DNA of 64,000 bases from Nymphaea colorata (lineage: Eukaryota; Streptophyta; Magnoliopsida; Nymphaeales; Nymphaeaceae), in the NCBI RefSeq assembly GCF_008831285.2, contig NC_045143.1, positions 15,846,464 to 15,910,463 on the forward strand, read 5' to 3'. A model generated the notes under the pieces. It did no database searches. It was not told where the DNA came from and saw nothing but the letters and a program-made list of their open reading frames with translations. The position numbers were made by a program, and so were the translations under genes. Numbering within the stretch: position 1 is the first letter of the stretch; each line of letters starts with the position of its first letter. This document shows positions 11,839 through 23,988 of this stretch, one piece after another.

Positions 11839-14067
11839 AAGATTTATGACTACCATGCATTTGCTCCAAAAAAAGATGATTACGACATGTATCATGTGAA
11901 TGACATTGAAGCATTGAAAGTATGGTAGAGCAAGTGACATTTGTATGAACAATGTTATTGGGGGAAGATTGATGCACACGACAGCCCCCTTTGCAAACCT
12001 TCCTATCATGGAGGAACATGTGCTCCAGGAATCGTCGATTTCTCCTCCTCTGATGTATGAATGTATGATCCATCTCTGTCTTTCTGTGATCTCTCTCGTC
12101 TCATCTTTGAAGAAGTTTCCTGCCATCTTCCAGCTAGCTAGCTAGGACAAACCGACCTTGCTTGTCTCTTCGATGGGCTTAGAAAAGGAAGGTGCCGCGA
12201 AGCCACTCGCATTCAAGCCGTCAACTGCAAGTGGCCAAATCGAGTACCAGCTACGGTGCAGCGACGGGTGCTGCTCTTTTGGTTGCAGGTGCTTGCACGT
12301 GAAGGCCATGCAACACGCAACATGCATATCTTCGCATTTGAATTGTCATTCTTTATGAATCTTCCATTTTAAACTTCCATGGAGAAGGAAATTAGGAGCA
12401 TGCATGTTGATGGTCTGTGTGATGCTGTATCACAGGCTTATTATTTAATCATAATAAAATAAAACATTTATTTATTTGATCATGCAATCTTTTATGGATA
12501 TTACACACTCTACATGTCAATCAAGAAATATAGCTTCTCAAGAAATATAGCTTCTCAATGGCACTTTCTTGCTTGTAAGAAAAAGATGTTTTATCAGTTA
12601 ACGATTTAAAATTAAGCAATCTGCACTAATTATATTGAATCCTTCAGGGCTCTCCTTCAAGCATCGCCAATCCAATTGATTACTGACCTAAGTAACCTGT
12701 TGTTGGTCATGCGTCCTGCCATTTTACCTCTATGTATGCATGCATATTTTGCAATACAATTTTGTGAAACAACCTTTATTTTCTCAGGTACGGCGCTGAT
12801 ATTGCTTGTGCATGGTACTATTATAAACTTCATGCAGGTAGCTCTTTTTTGCATGATTTTAATGCCAACTATTCTTCCGTTAGATTCAAAGGGGCGTGGT
12901 GCATGCAACTTCTTATTAATGGGTTCTTTGTTATTTTGCAAAAGCTAGTGTTAATGTGAAAATACTCAAAATATTAGCCCTTTAGCATTTGCAAATAAAA
13001 CAAATTAAGATCATGCAATCTACTGCATTTAAAAACAAAAAAAAAAAATTAAAAATGCTTGCAGATCACAAGGAGGACGATGAAGACAGTTTTATGTGGT
13101 CAAGAGGGGATGAGGCTTTCAGTCTTTGAATTTTCGAAGTGTGGGCTTTAACCTAAGCAATGACTTTTTGCCTTTAGGAACGGTTGCCGCCGTCTTTCTA
13201 TTTTTGGTTTGGGGATTCACCTTAGCTGCTATATCATATATACGCTCGGCCATCGGCAGGAACAAGGCAAGGCCACTGTGTTGCTTGCTGTGTTAGTAAG
13301 TTGGAGATCTCTCTCTCCTTTCTGTAATTATAGCTTGCCGATTGAGGGATTTAGATTTTAAGGCTAGGTTTTCTTGTTGATTTTCCTTTCATAGTTTTGT
13401 TGCTTATTTAATAAATACTTTTTTATTTGATCTATTGTTTTTTCTTTCACTTTCATGAATGTCATTTTTCTTAAATTTCGAGATCTACTTTAAAGGGAGT
13501 TAAGTCAAGGACCCTACATCGTATTTAGGATTTACTTTAAGAAAAATATTATTGCGAAGATCTTGAACATGCTTAACGATTGAAAATGGATTAGGGGATG
13601 AAATTGGAAAGCAATAGTTCAGTGAATGCGTATTCCGATTGATTTTTCTTCCAATTAGTTAGTATGACGATTAACTTCCACTTCCTTATAATGGAAATTG
13701 ATCCAATTGCGGGAAGAGGAGGTCAGGTGGTGTTTTTGGGTTTTGACGGGCGTGATAGTTGGAGAGTTTTGGGTCTTAAGCACGGGCCACATTTATAAAA
13801 TTGTTGGTGATTATAATTACTTAATTTGCTTTTTGAACACTGTTTACTGCAACTGTTGAAATTTTATCGACGATATATCTTTGCTCCCTGAGCGCAGCCA
13901 AAAGTTTTTTGGCTGGTCTGCCACGCATCCTCTATGAAGTTGCGAGGAAACTTCATGCATGATGCCTATATTAGTGGGCATCTCCAGTCCCGAGTTCCCA
14001 TCTCACGACCAAATTAAGAGTGAAACGGATCAAGTTAGTTGCATTATTTGCTAGCCAGCTCGATTCC

Positions 14068-14417
14068 ATGGATTGCAAGCGGATTAATGGAGGAGAGGAC
14101 GGTGGGGCACTACTACCGGATGAGCGGAGGCTGGAGAGAGGGCTTGGATCGGCTAAGGGCAGCTGGAGGGTCCCTAAGACGAAGCACGGCGGGCGCACAG
14201 CCCACAATATGTCCTCCTCCTCCCTAAGAAAGAAGTCGGACCTGACGCTGCTGTCCAAGGTCCGGCTGGGCTTGGTGTCGGCCGTGCTGGCCAACCTACA
14301 GGAAGTCATTCTCGGCACCAAACTCTCCGTCCTCTTCCCCGCCATCCCCGTTGCCTTCATAGCCTACTTCTACCACTTTGGAAATGTAAGCAAATTCATT
14401 AATTATTGGTGGCATGC

Positions 14418-14459
<42 letters not shown>

Positions 14460-16413
14460 TGCTTATCTTGCACACGCACGAAACAACCCCAGTTAGTTTC
14501 TTCGTTTACCCTTCCTACTTGAAGTCCTCCGTAAGAAGATCGATGAAGTAATCGTAATACACGCTGCCCTTGAAGCTGCGTAAGGCTTCAACTGTTGATA
14601 TTGACCACCCGATCGAGTTAAACTTAGTTTGAAGAGAAAGACTGATTGTCTGCTTTTTTTCTGCTGTTGTATATAAAACTTCGAACGTCAGGTATGGATC
14701 TTCGCGCTGAGCCTACTGGGTCTCACGCAACTCGCGGAACGTGTAAGCTTCCTGACAGAGTGAGTATTGGAGCTTTTCTCCCTTTCTTTCCATCTCACTC
14801 CCTCTCTTTTCTTATGCTCGTCTCTCCACATTATTACAGGCAGATTGCACTTTACACTGGACCAACAGGTATAGCATTCCCTTAACTATGAGACTGATGC
14901 GAGATAATCCCCCAACGAGGAAAGCTGTTGTTATCTTTTGTGAGACCTGTATATGATATGATACCGTCCTTTCAGCTCTTCTCAGGACACTTCTATAACC
15001 AGTCCTGCTCTGTAACTAACGACTGTCCGTTTCTTACCCACGACGCGAAACGACAAAACATCATTCTGTCTGACTCCGCCCGAATAATTAATGTTACTCT
15101 TCAGTCTTGCTTTGCTACGGAATGACATTTTAATCCGGTTGCCCACGGCTTCACAATTGATCTTCCTCCCTCTGTCCCTCAACATTCAACCACACACACG
15201 CACCCCTTCGGCCCCGGTCAACGAGCGCCAACTTTTTGAACACAAAAACGGACTTCTTGGATGAGTAGACATCAATCAAACTCTAAGGTTTTCTATTTTG
15301 TCCTTGAAAAATAAGATAGAGTACTCCGTTCCATCGCTTTGTATGAATTAGGAGTCGGGCTTGATGATTATGCATGATGCTAAGCTTTAATTTGGCTTTG
15401 AGAATGTGACTGCAGTTGGGGGTCTCCTGAATGCGACGTGCGGAAATGCCACCGAGCTGATAATAGCGATATTGGCTCTAGCCAAGGGCAAAATGGAGGT
15501 TGTCAAGTGCTCCTTGCTGGGCTCTGTTCTTTCCAATATGCTGCTGGTGCTGGGGACTTCCCTCTTCTTGGGAGGACTCAAGAATATGGGAAAGGAGCAG
15601 AAGTTCGACCAAGTGAGGAGCCGGACTACCACCGCCTCATATATGCTATGCTTCAATTTTCCTTTTTGTCTTTTCAATTCAACCTCATGCATCTCGGCAC
15701 ACGTATACACCATGCGGAATTAGTATATATTATAGGCATACTTTACTTGACTGATTGCGGCTTTCTTTCATTCGTTTTAATTTGTCACATATATATTATA
15801 GGCATACTTTACTTGACTGATTGCGGCTTTCTTTCATTCGTTTTAATTTGTCACATGTGACAGACGCAATCCGGAGCCACTTGCAGTCTTCTCCTGATGT
15901 CCTCGCTCTGCCAACTGCTGCCTTTGATTTTCAGCTATTTTGAGAGCACCGGTTCTGTGCCCCAAGGTTCCCCTTTGCACTTGTCCAGAGCGGGCAGCAT
16001 CCTCATGCTCATCGCTTATGCCGCATACCTTTTCTTTCAACTCAGAACACATCGCCAACTGTTCGAGGCCACAGAGATGGTAAGATGGGCAAGTTAATTC
16101 AACTGCATCCAAATTATAATTTCTTTAACCTCATCAGCGGCATCCGCTGATGACATGGGCCCCGGAGCTCATTCGTCCTCATTATGAGCCGGCCCGCGCG
16201 GCACTTACTCTCTGCCCCCTACTTTTTCTCCCACCTTACAATCATCTACAAAACGAAAAACGGGGAAAAAAGTGTAAAGTTAACCAGTAATTAAATAATA
16301 GCCTTATGTACATTGTAGAACGAGCTATGTTACTTGATCTGCTTAATTATCACCTTATGAAGAATTGGTGTTACTAGAACTGATCCTTCTCATGATCAGC
16401 TCTGCAGCAGTCA

Positions 16414-16445
<32 letters not shown>

Positions 16446-17631
16446 ATATATATATGCATTCCACTAACAACAACATTGTTTGGGTTGATGGTTACAGACA
16501 ACATTTGAAGATGAGGATGGTGAGGTTAATGAAGAAGAAGTAGTCATAGGTTTGTGGAGCGCCGTCTGTTGGCTACTTGGAATGACGGCCATAATCTCAA
16601 TCCTCTCGGAATTAGTGGTTGGCACCATTGAGGTCGTCCCTCTCTCTCTCTCTCTCTCTCTCTCTGGTATGTACGCTTCTTAATTTGATGTTGTTATGGT
16701 AAACTCAACTTGATCTTCCAACTAGGACGCGTCGGAGACATGGGGCCTATCTGTGAGCTTTGTCAGCGTAATCCTACTACCTATTGTTGGAAATGCAGCA
16801 GAACATGCAGGCTCAATCATTTTCGCAATGAAGAACAAACTGGTCAGTATATCTTATACATCAACCTTGCACCATTTAGTTTTTACATACTTCGTCCCCT
16901 TCCACTCAGCTCGCTTGCTCGGCCGCTTAGTCCCTTAGTTATTGTCTTGTTTGCAGGATATCTCTTTGGGGGTTGCCATGGGTTCCGCGGCCCAGATTTC
17001 TCTCTTCGTGGTAAGTTGCATGCAGATTAACTGCATCAGCAGTGATAAAAACTATTTGAGCACTTGGTCATATGATAGGCACTTACACGTTTCTTTTCTT
17101 TAGGTTCCCTTGATTGTAATTGTCGGTTGGATAATGGGAATCGATATGGACCTTGATTACAAGCTCCTGGAGACAGCTTCCTTCATCATGTCGGTCATCG
17201 TCACGATGCACATTCTACAGGTTTATGCAATTCTAGTTGGCATTCATGTACAGAAATCAATAGAACAAAAGCAAGCAGATCATCTGACACATTTTATTAT
17301 TCTCATCCTTGGGGTGCCTGGCTGATCTGATGAGGAATTCTGAATGGCAGGATGGTGTTTCCCACTATATGAAGGGATTGGTCCTGCTTCTCTGCTACCT
17401 TATGATCGGAGCCACCTTCCTTTTGCTTCAGACTCCCTCATGCGGTAAGTATACTCAAACAGCAGCAGTACTCTTAAATGCTGTGCTGCTGAACCCATCA
17501 CTATGGAGAATAATGCATCCCTCTCTCCCCGTCTGTACCTAACTATCTTGATCCATCATTTAGCAGAGCACAATAAGAGAATCCCCGTTGTTGGCGGAAA
17601 GCAGTCATTGAGAAGAGACATCCTTGTGTAG
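14068..17631 (+). CDS. CAX: Vacuolar cation/proton exchanger, CAX family
   Basis: Eleven exons join in frame to 469 residues: 14068-14385, 14692-14759, 14840-14868, 15416-15612, 15864-16079, 16498-16632, 16726-16842, 16957-17010, 17104-17220, 17351-17444, 17567-17631. All introns are GT-AG. CAX proteins use the vacuolar proton gradient to load Ca2+ and other divalent cations into the vacuole. Both signature repeats are present: c-1, GNATELI (about 148-154), and c-2, GNAAEHAGS (about 343-351), each carrying the ion-binding Glu. The acidic stretch [12 protein letters not shown] lies between the halves, and the hydrophilic basic N-terminus (about 65 residues) is the usual place of autoinhibition. 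The frame is open further upstream but only to a GTG, so the ATG at 14068 (MDCKRINGG) is chosen. The final short exon ([13 protein letters not shown]...) is the least certain; without it, read-through past 17444 would give a different tail. By position next to TAAC it is most likely the CAX4-like locus of type I. Confidence 0.93.
14420..14454. repeat. (TA)n microsatellite in CAX intron 1
   Basis: About 17 TA units, 35 bp after the exon 1 donor. Confidence 0.95.
15724..15856. repeat. 66-bp perfect tandem repeat before CAX exon 5
   Basis: Two copies (15724-15789, 15790-15856) of a unit starting TATATATTATAGGC and ending TTTGTCACA. No difference between copies was seen, so the duplication is recent. 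It doubles the pyrimidine-rich tract of intron 4. Only the second copy is followed by the CAG acceptor (15861-15863). Confidence 0.93.
16412..16456. repeat. (CT)n(CA)n(TA)n microsatellite in CAX intron 5
   Basis: Compound run about 40 bp upstream of the exon 6 acceptor. A further (CT)n run at about 16639-16665 starts seven bases after the exon 6 donor. Confidence 0.9.
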
Positions 17632-18532
17632 GGGAAGCTTGTTAATCACCCTCATGCACCAAATTTCCAAAATACAGAGGTGGCTCCATTGGGCCCTAGC
17701 TGAGTCACCCATGCACGAGGGCAGTGGGGGAGAGGGACTCGTCCGCATACGTTTCCCTCTCTTCAAGTCTTCGTGCCGCCATCCAAGGAGGAAGAAGCGA
17801 GATGAAAAAGTTGATCCCGTGTTTCATATGCATGTTTTATTCGTGCAAAATATGAGTCACCGTGAGCTCCTATATAGGTTTTGGCGCCTGATCGGCTGTA
17901 GTGTATTCCCGTTTTTCATCTTCAGTGGATCATCTTTTTGTTGCCTATCTTATTAGTACCAGCAGTCTCCTGTTTTCTTGCACCAAAAATGAGAATAGAG
18001 AGAGACAGAGAGCGGAAGAAGGTTAGCATTGAACGTTACAATGAGTCCAACCCAATGTTTGAACGAAAAGCAACGAAAGGAAAGTCACTCGAATAATGGG
18101 TTCAAAAGACACATAATCAGAAAACCGAGCTTGCAACGAGTCATTGATCAGCCCCTTCCCCTTGACTGGGCCACCTAAAAACTGTACACAGGTAAGATTT
18201 GGCTCCTCATTAATATTCCATAGGCAAGCACATCATTCCTAAATAGCCATCCAACGAACGAGCGAGCGAGCGAGAGATATTCAAAACATGATTCAATCAG
18301 AAAAAAATTAAAGCTCGCATTACCTTTAAATCACTTTCAAAGCATCAAATTTGGTAAACTATATATGTAAAGGAAATGTCAGTAAAAGATAGGAGATTGA
18401 TTATAAAGGAAATATCAATAAACCAATTGGATGAGTACAACATAGGAGATTGATTATACAGGAAATATCAATAAAAAATAGTATTACGAAGAACAATGGA
18501 GACAGAAGATTCCTGAGAACTGAAATTTGTGG

Positions 18533-18596
<64 letters not shown>

Positions 18597-18697
18597 TTAT
18601 ATTTATATTTATATAAATTTGTGGCTCTCTCTCTCTCTCTCTTTTATATACATATATATATATATATATATGCACACACACACATATATATATATAT
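18533..18697. repeat. Compound (CT)n/(TA)n/(TTTATA)n/(CA)n microsatellite
   Basis: Two CT-into-TA blocks separated by AAATTTGTGGCTCTCT, which also precedes the first block, so the whole block was duplicated. Confidence 0.95.
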
Positions 18698-18699
18698 AA

Positions 18700-18945
18700 A
18701 ATAATGGAGAACAGAACTTTTACACCATATTCACTTTCATGCAGGCTTGCAAGCAAAGCAGAAAATCAATTTTGGTGCGTGCACACTGCACGTGTGCCCA
18801 AAAATTAAAAATAATGCTGTAACAGCAAGCTACTCATATTCAAACAGAAGAGAAAATATTATTTTACAGGCATCCAGTGGAGAAATAAAAATATTGTATT
18901 ATTCTAATATCAAATATGAAACAATTAGCTAAATATCATATTTCT
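18700..18945 (-). repeat. Dispersed repeat E, copy 1 (inverted partner at 29.5 kb)
   Basis: On the minus strand this reads GATATTTAGCTAA...TTTCTCCACTGG...GTGCACGCACC...GCTTTGCTTGCAAGCC...GTGAATATGGTGTAAAAG. The same words occur in the same order on the plus strand at 29535-29770. By eye the two are roughly 80-85% alike. It is probably a transposable-element fragment; no coding sequence or clear ends. Confidence 0.7.
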
Positions 18946-20254
18946 CCTACATTTTGTAATAGTCAGTAAAGCTTTATATCGACACTTGTCATGGACATCA
19001 GTAAATTTTTAACCGACCGACATTATTAATCGTCATCGACTTACATTTATGGGTCCGTAAAAGTGTGATAATTTTTTTTATTAATCTGCATAGGACGTAT
19101 TTTTTCCCTCTTGAGACTTTAATCAGTTTTTAAATTTCGTAGGGTTTTGGAGTTTTCAAACCATCTAATAATCAATGTTATTAAATTTAGGTTGAATTGG
19201 TCTGATTCGAACCATTCAAATTGAATCGGCTCCAATCATATCTGATTCAAGGGCTTTCAACAAATCTGAACATGTGTTTCGTTTTTTTTTTTTTTAAAGG
19301 TAGTTTCTGACATGCTTCCCATGGGCCTTTCGCAGAGCATTTCCCTTTTGAACAAAAATATGAAACTGATCATATTCTTTCTATTTTTCCTATTAAAATT
19401 AAGGTATTATTTTGACTGTTATCAATAATTGTTTTTATTAATATTATTATTATAATCATACTCTTGATGTTCTAAAAAATTTTAAAGTTAAAATATATGT
19501 TTTAATTCATTCGATCAGAGATTCCATTAGCTTTCCATTCAATTAAAAAGGTGAAATTCCTTAACCATTCGTTGAGACATTTCTCCAGCTTTTCCCCTTC
19601 ATTTTCCTTCATCTATTCGCATGAATGCAGATTCACCTTGACTTCATCCACCACCAGAAACTAAAGTTTCTCTTCTCTTTAACATTTCCTGGTCACATGA
19701 AACAAAGGGGTGCATCTTGTCCTCCTATTCCAATAACAATCCCTTTTCTCTTCAAGCCAAACGAAAGAAGAGACACCATAAGACTACTGGTTCTTCAAAA
19801 CAGAGCTCCACCTTGGTCAGATCAAGGCTTACCTTTCACTTTTAATTCCAAACAATTGATGTCGAATCTGAGTTTCCGGTACGTCAATGTAGAATCGAAC
19901 CGACAACGCACCTTCTACATGACCGCCTGCTCGATCAACTATGTTTTACACCGGGTCAAACAACACTGGAGAAATTAATGCGAAGAAGATTGAGGTGGTA
20001 GCACATTGATTTTTGTGGTTATGAACCCTACCTATGTTCGAGTGGATTTGCCCTAAAAATCGTAGCGACGACCTAACCACATTCTCAAACCTTGGCTTTC
20101 AACAGCAAGAACACTCGCTTCTTGATCATTAAACTCATCACTTCATTTTCAATTTCAGACAAACAAGCTCGCCTACAAGGAACAGAGATCTCAGGTGGGG
20201 GCTTGAGTTGGTTTATATGTTAATTTGAAATAAAAAAACAGTGAACTTAGTAGC

Positions 20255-20645
20255 CGAGGCAGGTGTAGGCTTGTGTGGGCTGTTGCCCACACAGATCCAC
20301 AAAACGGTTATTTTTGTATTGACACCTCAGAGTTATTTTTTCTTGCTGCCCCTTAAAAACTGACAACCTAAATACGACTTTCCCTCGGCGAGAAATTTTA
20401 ACTATCACTAATTTTATTACGATGCAACTTAAAAACTAAATATCTGGTCGGAAATGGAGCCAAAGGGTATCGGACTTTGCAAATTAATTAGGAACCATAA
20501 AAATATTTAACGGAAAAATGGAAACTAAAAAAATGTTGCTTCTATGCTTCCGAGCTCGGTGCTGTGAAAACGGTAAATCGAATCGATCGGCCAGGCTGCC
20601 CATGCTGAGAATCACTTCTGATTCAGCGATTTCACGCGAAATATA
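20255..20645 (-). repeat. Dispersed repeat A, copy 1 (inverted partner at 31 kb)
   Basis: The minus strand reads AAATCGCTGAATCAGAAG, GGGCAGCCTG, CTCGGAAGCA, CATTTCCGACCAGA and ATTAGTGATAGTTAAAATTTCTC, then TTTAGGTTGTC. These appear in the same order on the plus strand at about 30985-31370. A shorter third copy lies at about 38885-39190. It is unidentified transposon-like material. Confidence 0.7.
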
Positions 20646-21650
20646 TTAATGTGAGCCCTTGCCAACGTTATCTTTTTTAATGACTTCTGAACTTTACATA
20701 AGCAAATAAGGTAAATCGTAGCTTAAAAAGAATTCGTCGCCAGAGAAAAGTCTTCTGGCTATCGTCAAGTGGATGTTTACCAAATATTCTCAACTCTGGC
20801 CCCAAAATTAACACACGATGTTCGAGGGCCGGTCCCTGCTTTTAAATATGCGCATGAATTACTAATGTATTACCTTATTTGTTAAAGGCTCGTGGAACTA
20901 TTTCAAAGCCGTTTTCCCTCTTTAATAGTGTTTAACTGTCTATATGACTGAAAAAGAGCTGCACTTCCATGGATATGGATGTCCAATGAATCGAAACTCA
21001 GGCTCAACTCAAACTCAACAGGTTGACCTTGACTCAAACTTGATTCGTTAATAAATGAGCCGTGTTTGAATTTAAAAATGAACTTGTTCCAGAAAATGAT
21101 CCGAGCTCAAGAAGCTCGATTAAACTCGTGGAGACTGAATTTATAAAAGGTGTTTCTGTAAATTGAAACAAAACAAGCTAGCTTAAATGGGATGGCCCTC
21201 CGGCTGGCAAGGGAGAGCTTCAAGCTTGGTTGTTTGCACCAACTTAAAAGGAAAATTTCCTATAAAATGGCTCGGCTAAGCTCAAGCCAGATCTCAGCTC
21301 GAGCCTAACCGAGCCAGGTTCGAGCCGTCGGAGCCAACGGCCTCCCCATCCTCCATTTCTTGCATCAATAAAAAATAAATAAATAATGCTGGTCACCCGA
21401 CCCTTGCGGCGATGGCCTGCTGCCGCTTTGCCATTGCCGGCAGGTCCGCCGCCAGCGAGGGGGAGGCTTCCCTCTTCTCGTTGACGGGGAGGGAGGTTCC
21501 CTTTCCTCAGATGCTCAACGGTTTCGTCGATTGTCTTTTGTTTTGTTTGTCCTTTTTTTTTTTAGGTTTTTAAAATCAGAAACATGGGTCACCCGTGTTG
21601 ACGGCCCACACCAGCCGAGCGTTTTTGTTCGGCTGGTATTTGCATCATAA

Positions 21651-21653
<3 letters not shown>

Positions 21654-21726
<73 letters not shown>
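21654..21726. repeat. (CT)n(TA)n microsatellite at left end of inverted duplication
   Basis: CT run then TA run. The homology of the left duplication arm stops at this microsatellite, and the matching right arm ends in a TA run at about 38685-38706. Confidence 0.95.
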
Positions 21727-21729
<3 letters not shown>

Positions 21730-23468
21730 GATGAGCAGACACAGTTCAATCCCTTGTAGATGTCACTGTTCGGGTATCAAAGTACTACTGCGACGCCATG
21801 CCCCAGTTCCAAGTTTTCTCAGCATTCAACTGGAAAAATCACAGTTGTTAAGAGACAAAATGCAGACTCCTTAAGCAGCAACCAGAGTCTCGTTTTTTTT
21901 CACCCAAACCTATTAAGGAAAGTTTACCGCAATAACCAAGGCTGTGAAACTAGAGGAATGCAGGAAGGTATTTGTCTCCTACCACATATTCCCTTGATGA
22001 ATGAAGTCACAGACTCGCAGACAGACACAGCATGAGGGCCTGCAGTGAAAACTCCCATTAAGCATATGAATCCACTAAATGTAAATTTATTGCTTTTACA
22101 CCTCTTAAGTGGGAAAACAAACAGTTTTTACCAAACGGGCATACTTGTACATTCCCATACGCTAGATTCCTCGCCAATAAAAAATGAAAATGCCGCACTA
22201 TGAAGCAAAATCAGGAAGTCAGCAAGGGTTGATTCCAGTTAGTTTTTGTTTCTTTCTTCCATCAATCCCTGAAACTCCTTTTGACTTGATTCGATGAGAC
22301 ATTTCACGGTGTCAAACATTGTCAGGCGAATGCTGCAAGAAAATAGTTAAGAGGCATAAAAGTCATGGTACAGCAACCAAGACAAAGTTCCATTGACAAG
22401 ATAAAATAATACGTTCAGAGAAAAACCTGCTGTTCGGTAGATTTTTCAAAGCATTAGGCACAAAGCCCCTATATAACCCAGCGACTCCATCACGTGCAAG
22501 AATACCTACTTGTCAATCAGGTATTTAGATTTTGTTCCGTAAAGAAGTGCAACTAAGATGCTTATACCAAAATTCAGAACGGACAGTGTAATAAGTTGCA
22601 GACAGCATCTTAATGAGTGCCCAATTTAACAATTAAAGAAAAAAAGACAAAGGAGAAAACATTCTGCAAAGGACAAAAGAAGTAGCAAAGATAAAGGAGA
22701 TCAGAATTATACAACTTCAGAAGTAACCAAGAGTTTGTGTATTCATAAAACCAATTTGGATCCAAAGTGGGGTCAAGCAGCGTTGTCATACTTCATACTT
22801 GGCAGTCTTGGTTATTTCAGGTTTCTCCTAGAAAATGGTGTGTGTACCGTTCCTCAAAATGCAAATTCATAACTCTATAATCAGAGGTTCAAGATCTACC
22901 TGAGGGACTACACTGCTGCTTGAAGGACGGTTCAGATTCAGATTTCCCTTCAAACTTGTGAAATGTATAACTTTCTCTTTGAACTTCAACAAAATTAGGA
23001 ATTTTCTTTTTCTATAGTTCATTTAGATGTCAAAATTAATTATTAGTGTTGGTATTACTATTGGAGCTCAAAAGGAACAAAGGCTTCACTTATACAGTAC
23101 CATTAAACCTCTTCCTAGAGCAAATGTCCAACTTCAACATTGATAAAGTTCTCTTTACAAAAACACTCATAGACAGCTATGATCTTCCTCCAACGCATGT
23201 TGGCAAAGCCAGATCCTATAGATGTGACCACCATGATTATTTTTTGAGGAATAAACTCTTGGATGATTTCTCGGATGAAATTTTGTTTATAGACTTGAGA
23301 GTACTATGAGCTATTGATTTTCAAATTCCTCGATTGCCAAATTAACTAATAGCGTACTCCTAAATAGATCCCTAGATCACACCTTTGCATCAAATTCTAA
23401 AATGGCATGTGAAAAAGTGAGAGGAATCATGAAACTGACAAACCCACACCCTCCTACCATTAGGAGGA

Positions 23469-23505
<37 letters not shown>

Positions 23506-23575
23506 CACACACACACAACTTGATGTACACTGGTTCCTGCGACCTAGGAAAACATGGAACAGAAAACAAATCTTC
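21727..23575 (-). repeat. Left (parental) arm of inverted segmental duplication
   Basis: Covers sequence just past the TAAC 3' end, TAAC exons 9 and 10, and about 1.07 kb of intron 8. Its reverse complement matches 36120-38705, with mostly scattered substitutions and small indels. Landmarks shared by both: CAGGAACCAGTGTACATCA next to a (GA)n run, GTTGGAGGAAGATCATAGC, AGGAAGAGGTTTAATG, AAAGAAAATTCCTAATTTTG and the last coding exon. Introns are included, so this was a DNA-level event, not a retrocopy. Confidence 0.88.
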
Positions 23576-23925
23576 ATGATGTATTTCTGTGAAGTCATGT
23601 CAAAAATGTGTCATCAAGAGAGATATCAATGGAGGACTGTCCCATGTGGCTAGTAAGTGCACTAAAATGATTCTGAGGCTAAGCCATGTAGGTGCATGTG
23701 GTACGATGCTGCAATTTCCAGACATGGGTACAGGGGTATGTCTGGTCATATGTACATTATAAGTAAAAACTATATATATAATCATGAATTAAACATATAG
23801 TTTCATGAGATCATGAAGTGAGTGCATATACATATAACTTCCAAATTATGAAGCAGATTCAAAAGGATTATTTCATCACTGATAGGAATATTTTAACGCA
23901 GTGCAGTGCAGGTGCGGTGGGGAGA

Positions 23926-23988
<63 letters not shown>

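Larger units (their letters stand above)
10146..14067. other. Spacer between LINE fragment and CAX
   Basis: No recognised gene. Open frames near 11.4-11.9 kb owe their length to microsatellites and a GC-richer patch (about 11515-11640) that resembles nothing I know. A perfect 18-bp tandem pair (ATATAGCTTCTCAAGAA type) lies at about 12521-12556. The region just before 14068 presumably holds the CAX promoter and 5' UTR, but no clear TATA box was picked out. Confidence 0.5.
17632..21653. other. Repeat-rich spacer between CAX and TAAC
   Basis: No gene recognised. It holds a two-copy 53-bp repeat (about 18389-18425 and 18442-18478, ATAGGAGATTGATTATA.AGGAAATATCAATAAA), a compound microsatellite, inverted-repeat partners of sequences at 29.5 and 31 kb, and a likely decayed hAT element beginning CAATGTTATTAAATTTAGG near 19174. 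A stretch rich in GAGCTCGA/AGCTCAAG-type words lies at about 20990-21330 and also looks like transposon debris. The part nearest CAX (17632-17990) should include its 3' UTR. Confidence 0.5.

Noticed and set aside
11444-11928. Open frames of 121-151 codons
   Set aside because: Their length comes from (CT)n/(TA)n microsatellites read as Ser-Leu and Tyr-Ile runs.
14020-14067. N-terminal extension of CAX (MKRIKLV...)
   Set aside because: The extension begins with GTG at 14020, not ATG. The first in-frame ATG is 14068.
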